Part shown: positions 4,496 to 8,750 of the stretch, piece by piece
How the letters are laid out: every line of letters begins with the position of its first letter
Position numbering within the stretch: the first letter of the stretch is position 1
NCBI GenBank assembly: GCA_025938055.1
Contig: JAICQC010000188.1
Coordinates: 1-8,750, forward strand
Reading direction: 5' to 3'
Origin: Anaerolineales bacterium
GTDB lineage: Bacteria; Chloroflexota; Anaerolineae; Anaerolineales; Villigracilaceae
Length of the DNA stretch: 8,750 bases
Position numbers and translations under genes: made by a program
Notes under the pieces: model-generated
Seen by the model: the letters and a program-made list of their open reading frames with translations, nothing else
The model's database searches: none
Told to the model about the DNA's origin: nothing

Positions 4496-6781
4496 TTACC
4501 GTCTATCCCGTCCACCACGATCACCGCTGCCGCGATTCCCTCCGCGATCGCCACCACGTCCGCGGTCTCCGCCTCCATTGCGACCACCGCCTCCGGGACG
4601 TCCGCCACCAGGTTTGCGCTGGTCTTTCTCGCGCGCCTCTTCGGCGGTCCAGCCTTCGAGCACAGCCTGGCGGGAGAGCCTGATCTTGCCCTGCGGGTCG
4701 ATGTCGGTCACCATCACAGTGATCTCATCGCCCATGCTGACCACATCTTCAACTTTGTTGACGCGCTCGGTATCGAGCTGCGAAATGTGGACGAGTCCAT
4801 CCACGCCAGGCAGGATCTCGACGAACGCACCAAAGTCCGCGATGCGCACCACTTTGCCGGTGTAGATGTTGCCAATAGTTGCGCTTTCACCAAGCGACTC
4901 GACGCGTTCCTGGGCAATCTTCGCACCCACGCCATCGGTGGAAGCAATATATACAGTGCCATCTTCCTCGATATCGATCTTGGTGCCTGTCTCTTCCTGC
5001 AGCGAGCGGATGTTCTTCCCACCCGGACCAATCAGCGCGCCGATCTTGTCTACAGGGATCTTCACGGTAATAATGCGCGGAGCGTGCGGTTTCAACTCTG
5101 TGCGCGGCTCGGCGAGCACAGCCAGCATCTTTTCCATGATGGACATACGCGCCACGTTCGCCTGTTCGAGCGCTTCCTTCATCATTTGCGTGCTCAAGCC
5201 GCTGATCTTGATATCCATTTGCAGAGCAGTGATTCCCGCCGCAGTGCCAGCAACCTTGAAGTCCATATCGCCCAGGTGGTCTTCCGCGCCCTGAATGTCG
5301 GTGAGGATCTGGTAGCGACCGGGAACCTGCCCTGAGCCCGACGAAGGGTCTGTGATGAGTCCCATTGCCACGCCGGAGACGGGCGCCTTGATCGGCACGC
5401 CGGCATCCATCAGTGCGAGTGTTGAACCGCAGACCGACCCCATCGAGGTGGAGCCGTTGGAGGACAACGCCTCAGAGACCACGCGGATGGTATATGGGAA
5501 GGATTCTTCAGCCGGGATGACAGGCTCGAGCGCGCGCTCTGCCAGCGCTCCATGCCCCACCTCGCGCCGACTCTGCCCACGCAGAGGCTTGACCTCACCC
5601 GTGGAGTACGGCGGAAAATTGTAATGATGCATGTAGCGCTTGGAGTCTGTGGGGCTGAGGGTGTCGAGTTCCTGCGATTCGCCCAGCGTACCGAGGGTCG
5701 CAAAGGACAGGATTTGCGTCTCGCCGCGGGTGAACAAGCCTGAGCCGTGCGCACGCGGAGAAACACCCACCTCGCACCAGATCGGGCGGATGTCCGTGGG
5801 GGTGCGGCCGTCGGGGCGCTTGCCCTGGCTAAGGATTCGCTCGCGCACGATGGAGTGTTCGGCTTCGCCGAATGCATCCTTCACAGAAGCAGGAGACGGG
5901 TAGTCGGATGGGCTGGCGCCTTCCGGCACGAAACAAAGTTCGGCAACGATCATTTCTCTGAGTTCATCCATGCCGGTGTTGAATTCCGCTTTCGTCAGGG
6001 GCCTATCGAGCAGTTGTGTCATCGGCTCGCGAACGCGGTCGAACACTTTCTTTTGTAATTCTGCATCAGGAGTTGCCAGCGTGATCTCACGCTTCGGCTT
6101 ACCCACTTCCGACTGCATCTGAAGCTGCAGATCGATCAGCGGCTGGATGGATCTGTGTCCCAACTCGAGCGCTTGCACCATCACATCTTCAGGGATCTCA
6201 TTCGCGCCGCATTCCACCATCAGAATCGCATCGCGCGTACCGGCAATGCGCAGGTCCAGGTCTGACGTTTCGATTTCGGCAAACGTCGGGTTGATCACGA
6301 ATTCACCGTTGACGCGTCCCACGCGTACCGCGCCGACCGGACCACCCCAGGGGATATCCGAGATCATGATGGCAGCAGAGGCGGCATTGATGGCATAAAT
6401 ATCCAGCGGGTTGATGCCATCTGCAGAGAGCGAGAACATGATCACCTGCACCTCGTTGCGCATGCCGTGCTGGAACAGTGGGCGCAGAGGTCGGTCGGTG
6501 AGACGTGATGTGAGGATCGCTTCGGTGCCGGGCCGGCCTTCGCGCCGGAAGAATGAGCCGGGGATCTTGCCGCCGGCCGACATTCTTTCCTCGTATTCGA
6601 CTTGCAGTGGGAAAAAGTCAATCCCTTCGCGCACACCACCCATAGTGGCGGCCGCAAAGACGATGGCATCGCCGCTGCCGAATGTGACCGAGCCGCCAGC
6701 CTGACCCGCCAGTTTTCCAGTCTCAAACGTGAGTGTTTGAGTCCCAACCGTAGTTGCGTATTTCTTTGATTCAGGTTTCAT
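4496..6781 (-). CDS. pnp: Polyribonucleotide nucleotidyltransferase (PNPase)
   Basis: A 761-residue phosphorolytic 3'-5' exoribonuclease that degrades RNA to nucleoside diphosphates and can add tails; a trimer and a partner of RNA-decay complexes in the cytoplasm. The first RNase PH domain has FFRREGRP (77-84) and TSRLTDRPLRPL (91-102). The second has GST-x-MGSVCGSTLALMDAG and EDHLGDMDFK, whose Asp501, Asp507 and Lys509 align with catalytic Asp486, Asp492 and Lys494 of the E. coli enzyme. A KH domain follows (I584-GPGG-KNI) and then an S1 domain from about 636 to 706 (YTGKVVRIADFGAFVEI). The last ~45 residues are a Gly/Arg/Asp-rich tail. The start is ATG at 6781, with AGGAG seven bases upstream; ATG at 6805, eight codons earlier, contains that site within its reading frame and has a weak one of its own. 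rpsO lies directly upstream, as in many bacteria. Confidence 0.98.
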   Translation of the reverse strand: MKPESKKYATTVGTQTLTFETGKLAGQAGGSVTFGSGDAIVFAAATMGGVREGIDFFPLQVEYEERMSAGGKIPGSFFRREGRPGTEAILTSRLTDRPLRPLFQHGMRNEVQVIMFSLSADGINPLDIYAINAASAAIMISDIPWGGPVGAVRVGRVNGEFVINPTFAEIETSDLDLRIAGTRDAILMVECGANEIPEDVMVQALELGHRSIQPLIDLQLQMQSEVGKPKREITLATPDAELQKKVFDRVREPMTQLLDRPLTKAEFNTGMDELREMIVAELCFVPEGASPSDYPSPASVKDAFGEAEHSIVRERILSQGKRPDGRTPTDIRPIWCEVGVSPRAHGSGLFTRGETQILSFATLGTLGESQELDTLSPTDSKRYMHHYNFPPYSTGEVKPLRGQSRREVGHGALAERALEPVIPAEESFPYTIRVVSEALSSNGSTSMGSVCGSTLALMDAGVPIKAPVSGVAMGLITDPSSGSGQVPGRYQILTDIQGAEDHLGDMDFKVAGTAAGITALQMDIKISGLSTQMMKEALEQANVARMSIMEKMLAVLAEPRTELKPHAPRIITVKIPVDKIGALIGPGGKNIRSLQEETGTKIDIEEDGTVYIASTDGVGAKIAQERVESLGESATIGNIYTGKVVRIADFGAFVEILPGVDGLVHISQLDTERVNKVEDVVSMGDEITVMVTDIDPQGKIRLSRQAVLEGWTAEEAREKDQRKPGGGRPGGGGRNGGGDRGRGGDRGGNRGSGDRGGRDRR

Positions 6782-6856
6782 TTTTTTCTCCTGTGTAGCT
6801 GACATCCACCCATCGGCGTCCGTGAGAGTCCAAAATTACGCAGGCAAGCCGCGCTC

Positions 6857-6870
6857 GTCGCTGTTGCGAC
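6857..6870 (-). other. Hairpin in the pnp leader
   Basis: GTCGC (6857-6861) and GCGAC (6866-6870) flank a 4-base loop, about 75 bases before the pnp start. In E. coli pnp is autoregulated through a leader stem cut by RNase III. This small hairpin occupies a comparable place, but the resemblance is only positional. Confidence 0.35.
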
Positions 6871-6910
6871 AATCTGAGTTGGGTCGTATGTCGGTGGTTA
6901 AGCCAGCCAT

Positions 6911-6941
6911 GTTATAAATTTCCGCCTGGTCAGGGACTGAA
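6911..6941 (-). promoter_or_regulatory. Weak candidate promoter for pnp
   Basis: TATAAC (6911-6916, minus strand) is a good -10 box; the best -35 is TTCAGT (6936-6941), at a rather long 19-base spacing. It lies between the rpsO terminator and pnp, where a promoter is expected if pnp is to be expressed independently. The evidence is weak. Confidence 0.25.
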
Positions 6942-6947
6942 GAGCGT

Positions 6948-7001
6948 CTACAAAATGTAGTGACGATTTTAATCGTCCCAAGCGACTCGAGTCGCCACTA
7001 C
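6948..7001. repeat. Cloverleaf-like palindromic element in the rpsO-pnp spacer
   Basis: An outer stem GTAGTG (6957-6962) pairs with CACTAC (6996-7001). Inside are two further palindromes: ACGATT/AATCGT (6963-6976, realistic loop TTTA) and the perfect 14-base GCGACTCGAGTCGC (6982-6995), separated by CCCAA. The result is a three-way junction with little unpaired sequence. CTACA/TGTAG (6948-6960) offers an alternative hairpin using the left outer arm. The spacer 6782-7094 otherwise holds the rpsO terminator, a small leader hairpin and a weak promoter candidate; no gene is seen. It looks like an interspersed palindromic repeat, but copy number cannot be judged from one window. Confidence 0.6.
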
Positions 7002-7044
7002 TGCTTGTCTTCGCTATTCAATTCCTGACGACGGTTGCTTTATT

Positions 7045-7086
7045 AAAAAGACCCTAAAGGTTTTTGCGAAGCAAACCTTTAGGGTC
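7045..7086 (-). terminator. Intrinsic terminator of rpsO
   Basis: On the minus strand a perfect 14-bp stem GACCCTAAAGGTTT (7086-7073) pairs with AAACCTTTAGGGTC (7063-7050) across nine bases, then TTTTTAATAAA. An alternative pairing closes TTTGC/GCAAA over a TTC loop with an AA bulge. It starts 8 bases past the rpsO stop codon and should limit read-through into pnp. Confidence 0.92.
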
Positions 7087-7094
7087 TCATCTTC

Positions 7095-7367
7095 TTACTT
7101 ATGGCGCAGGTTCAGGCTTTCGGTGACTCCCAGGTAACGGGGATAGTCAACCTGACGCAAGTAAGCCAACATGCGGCGGCGTTGCCCAACGAGTTTGAGC
7201 AATCCACGCCGGCAGGACTCATCTTTTTTATTGATCCGAAGATGATCGGTCAACTGCTGGATGCGGCCGGTCAGGATGGCAATCTGCACTTCCGGGGAGC
7301 CGGTATCCGCATCATGGCGATGATAGTCCGTGATTAATTTTGTCTTAACTTCTTTCGCGAGCGGCAT
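7095..7367 (-). CDS. rpsO: 30S ribosomal protein S15 (uS15)
   Basis: A 90-residue, full-length S15, an early-assembling 16S rRNA-binding protein of the small-subunit platform. The family core is plain: [18 protein letters not shown] (18-35), [32 protein letters not shown] (39-70) and a basic C-terminus ending LRHK. Cys replaces the usual Ser before RRGLL and Asn replaces the usual His before KKD; both are mild changes. ATG at 7367 is preceded by AAAGGA, with a slightly long spacing of about 11 bases. It has its own extended -10 promoter and a leader of about 145 bases. A strong terminator ends the message. S15 represses its own translation through leader RNA in several phyla, so the long leader is a possible control site. 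Confidence 0.98.
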   Translation of the reverse strand: MPLAKEVKTKLITDYHRHDADTGSPEVQIAILTGRIQQLTDHLRINKKDESCRRGLLKLVGQRRRMLAYLRQVDYPRYLGVTESLNLRHK

Positions 7368-7515
7368 GACGTATGCTTTCCTTTCTCTAGATTATGGCGG
7401 CGCGATTTTTGAAATGCTTGGCCTTTCATGGCAAATCGAACACCGCACTTTGCAGGTCTCCATGCCCATAGCCAGGTTGCATTGATGCTGACCATCAGGC
7501 AGGACCAGTCACGGG
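7368..7515 (-). promoter_or_regulatory. Long rpsO 5' leader, possible S15 autoregulatory region
   Basis: About 145 bases separate the predicted transcript start from the rpsO ATG without any gene. One hairpin is clear: TGATG/CATCA around a 5-base loop (7483-7497). Other pairings are imperfect. Leader RNAs bound by S15 differ in structure between bacterial groups, so the lack of a familiar fold does not exclude regulation. This is inference from length and position. Confidence 0.3.
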
Positions 7516-7520
7516 CGGAA

Positions 7521-7529
7521 ATTATACCA
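7521..7529 (-). promoter_or_regulatory. Extended -10 promoter of rpsO
   Basis: The minus strand reads TGGTATAAT, a perfect TATAAT hexamer with the TGn extension. No good -35 is found 16-18 bases upstream, which is tolerated by extended -10 promoters. It lies 11 bases past the ABC permease stop codon. No terminator separates that permease from rpsO, so some read-through transcription is also expected. Confidence 0.6.
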
Positions 7530-7539
7530 GAAAACGAGT

Positions 7540-8322
7540 TTAGACCTCCACCTGGATGGCGCTGCCCGACTCATAACGCCTCAATCCCAGACGAAAAACG
7601 CCGATCGCAATGAAAAGAAACGCGATCGCCCCGACCAGCAGCTCCGCCAAGGTTTGCCATGTAAAGGCGCGGATGAATTCGGCGGGCACCGCGCCCATCA
7701 GCGCGGCAGGGATGATCGTGAAGAGGATCAGCTTGGCGTAGTTGTCGAAGAGTGTGATGGGGTAAATGCCAAACGTCAGCATGGCATTGAGCGCCAGCGC
7801 CGATAGGTTGGACATGATCCCAAACCAGAACGCAAGGCTCTGGATCAGGATGAGGAACGCCGCGAACACGACAGCCGCCAGGAGAGTCGCAAGGATGAAG
7901 CGCAGCAGCCCATCCCAACTGAAATAGCCGGAGAGAGCATAACTGACGAATCCGTAGGTGAAGTCACCCATCCCGCTGGCGATCATGCGGCTTGCCACCG
8001 CGTGCAGCAGGACGGGGCGTGGGAACGAGAGGTAATAGTCCAGGCGTCCCTTGCTGATGATGTCGCTGAGGTTGAAGGCGTTGCCAAATAAGAGACTGAC
8101 CACACCAAATGAGCTTGCCAGCACGCCGAATGTCAGATACATGTCGTTGATGCCCCAGCCGCGCACATCCTGGAACCGGTCAAAAAAGATGATCCAGATC
8201 GCAAAATAGATAAAGTTATTCAGCATCATTCCGATCACCTGCGACAGGAACGCGGCGCGATACTCCATGGCAGAGAGCAGGTTGGCTTTCCAGACCGCGA
8301 GGAGGAATTTGAGTTCTTTCAT
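7540..8322 (-). CDS. ABC-2 type transporter permease (DUF990/ABC2_membrane_6-like)
   Basis: A 260-residue integral membrane protein, presumably one of two permease subunits of an ABC exporter. A short basic N-terminus (MKELKFLLAVWKANL) is followed by hydrophobic spans at roughly 24-47, 63-85, 112-132, 138-166, 176-212 and 226-245, consistent with six transmembrane helices. SDIISKGRLDYYLSFPRPVLLHAVASRM (86-113) is the cytoplasmic G-x-LD-x-YL-x-P-x-P-x-L motif of this family, and the tail GLRRYESGSAI matches its end. The start at 8322 is chosen because the frame upstream (open to 8739) runs through palindromic spacer sequence and is not protein-like; the ribosome site is weak (GAG). A second permease ends 221 bases upstream. 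The cargo is unknown; the ATPase should lie outside the window. Confidence 0.9.
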   Translation of the reverse strand: MKELKFLLAVWKANLLSAMEYRAAFLSQVIGMMLNNFIYFAIWIIFFDRFQDVRGWGINDMYLTFGVLASSFGVVSLLFGNAFNLSDIISKGRLDYYLSFPRPVLLHAVASRMIASGMGDFTYGFVSYALSGYFSWDGLLRFILATLLAAVVFAAFLILIQSLAFWFGIMSNLSALALNAMLTFGIYPITLFDNYAKLILFTIIPAALMGAVPAEFIRAFTWQTLAELLVGAIAFLFIAIGVFRLGLRRYESGSAIQVEV

Positions 8323-8335
8323 ATCAAGTAATCTC

Positions 8336-8383
8336 GATGGTCGAGTAACCTTCGACGCTTTTCGAAGGTGTATCGAGACCATC
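8336..8383. repeat. REP-like palindromic element A
   Basis: The outer arms GATGGT (8336-8341) and ACCATC (8378-8383) enclose a perfect inner stem ACCTTCGA/TCGAAGGT (8348-8355 and 8362-8369). The arms carry CGAGTA on the left and GTATCGAGACC on the right. The same arm sequences, in inverted orientation and with a different inner stem, occur in element B at 8411-8537. It begins 14 bases upstream of the permease start, so it could affect the mRNA near its ribosome site. Confidence 0.65.
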
Positions 8384-8410
8384 ATGGAAATAAATAGACT
8401 CACTGCAACA

Positions 8411-8537
8411 GTTGGTTTCGACACCTGCACTCCCCGGCACCTGCGTCCGGGGCACACCTGTCCTGGCGTACGGTGCCAGGGGGTGTGCATGCAGGTGCAG
8501 GTGTACGCCCCGGCAAACACGGGGCTACTCAACCAAC
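8411..8537. repeat. REP-like palindromic element B, interrupted by an 82-base insert
   Basis: On the minus strand the arms read GTTGGTTGAGTA at one end and TCGAAACCAAC at the other, matching element A at 10 of 12 positions on one side and 12 of 14 on the other (counting the GTA before the break). The inner stem here is GCCCCG/CGGGGC (8507-8512 and 8520-8525) instead of A's ACCTTCGA/TCGAAGGT, so pairing is conserved while sequence is not. In A, GTA and TCGA are adjacent; in B they are separated by exactly the block 8422-8503. Confidence 0.65.
8422..8503. repeat. Small inverted-repeat-bounded insert nested in element B
   Basis: 82 bases bounded by perfect 9-bp inverted repeats CACCTGCAC (8422-8430) and GTGCAGGTG (8495-8503). 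It contains three more pairings: CCCCGG/CCGGGG (8432-8452), CCTGGC/GCCAGG (8462-8480) and CACACC/GGTGTG (8453-8458 with 8482-8487). CACCTGC is repeated on the left (8422, 8438) and GCAGGTG on the right (8491, 8497), allowing alternative folds. It is far too short for a gene. No target duplication is evident. Confidence 0.55.
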
Positions 8538-8543
8538 GAGTAT

Positions 8544-8750
8544 CTACCCTCCATTCACCGTAAGGTATGCCACGCCGCGGCGGTAGGCAAACGTGAGCAG
8601 AAGAGCCAGGATGACGATCCAGATAATTTGGAGAGTCATCACGCTGATAAACAGTTCCGTCGTGGGCGTCACGAACAGTCGCGCCGGACCGTATGTGATG
8701 CTCGAAAACGGCAGCGCTTTGGCAATTGCTTGCAGCCACGCGGGATAGAA
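8544..8750 (-). CDS. ABC-2 type transporter permease, C-terminal end only (5' end beyond window)
   Basis: The last 68 residues of a membrane protein, open to the right edge and ending with TAG at 8544. FYPAWLQAIAKALPFSSITYGPARLF (1-26) is the pre-helix segment with the Y-GP motif of ABC-2/DUF990 permeases. A long transmembrane helix (about 33-55, LFISVMTLQIIWIVILALLL) and the basic end YRRGVAYLTVNGG (56-68) follow; R-x-G-x5-NGG is the typical finish of this family. It precedes a second permease of the same type, fitting a two-permease exporter. No function beyond membrane transport can be inferred. Confidence 0.83.
   Translation of the reverse strand, partial: FYPAWLQAIAKALPFSSITYGPARLFVTPTTELFISVMTLQIIWIVILALLLTFAYRRGVAYLTVNGG

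Noticed and set aside
4442..5335. Plus-strand open frame of 297 codons
   Set aside because: Antisense to the conserved KH, S1 and tail regions of pnp; it exists because of the codon use of pnp.
8336..8537. CRISPR array
   Set aside because: The repeats are palindromic, unequal and inverted, not regularly spaced direct repeats, and there are no spacers of uniform length.
8323..8739. N-terminal extension of the ABC permease by 139 codons
   Set aside because: The extension reads through two palindromic repeat elements and antiparallel-like sequence overlapping the upstream permease end in another frame; it has no membrane or domain character.

Overview
All recognisable genes in this window lie on the minus strand, so gene order below runs from the right edge to the left. 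The S15 and PNPase sequences, the pyridoxamine-oxidase/SDR stress pair, the small-enzyme content and the palindromic spacers together suggest an environmental bacterium, most likely Chloroflexota (Anaerolineae-like). This assignment is inference from overall feel and was not tested by any search.

Right end (8750-7540): the C-terminal end of one ABC-2 type permease, then a complete second ABC-2 permease. The pair resembles the two membrane subunits of a DUF990-type exporter whose ATPase should lie beyond the right edge. Their 221-base spacer holds two related palindromic (REP-like) elements in opposite orientation. One of them carries an 82-base insert that is itself bounded by inverted repeats.

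Centre (7529-4429): rpsO (ribosomal protein S15) has an extended -10 promoter and a leader of about 145 nt, and ends at a strong intrinsic terminator. After a 313-base spacer with a cloverleaf-like palindrome comes pnp (polynucleotide phosphorylase) with a Gly/Arg-rich tail and its own terminator. The usual rpsO-pnp order is kept, but the terminator between them should largely separate expression.

Left-centre (4339-2774): a two-gene unit of a general-stress-protein-26-like flavin split-barrel protein and a short-chain dehydrogenase with an N-terminal extension. It ends at a terminator with the same 9-bp stem as the pnp terminator.

Left end (2742-1): an accessory stretch of small enzymes, namely a RimJ/L-type acetyltransferase, an AAC(2')-I-like acetyltransferase, an SRPBCC/AHSA1 protein and a medium-chain oxidoreductase cut by the left edge. 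Between them lie two gene relics that keep only a start region and ribosome binding site. One is the first ~27 codons of a second medium-chain oxidoreductase, and the other a 19-codon SnoaL-like head 8 bases before the oxidoreductase start. This suggests active gain and loss of small enzyme genes.

No CRISPR array, tRNA, rRNA, transposase or phage gene was found. No clearly new protein system is visible; the most unusual material is in the spacers.
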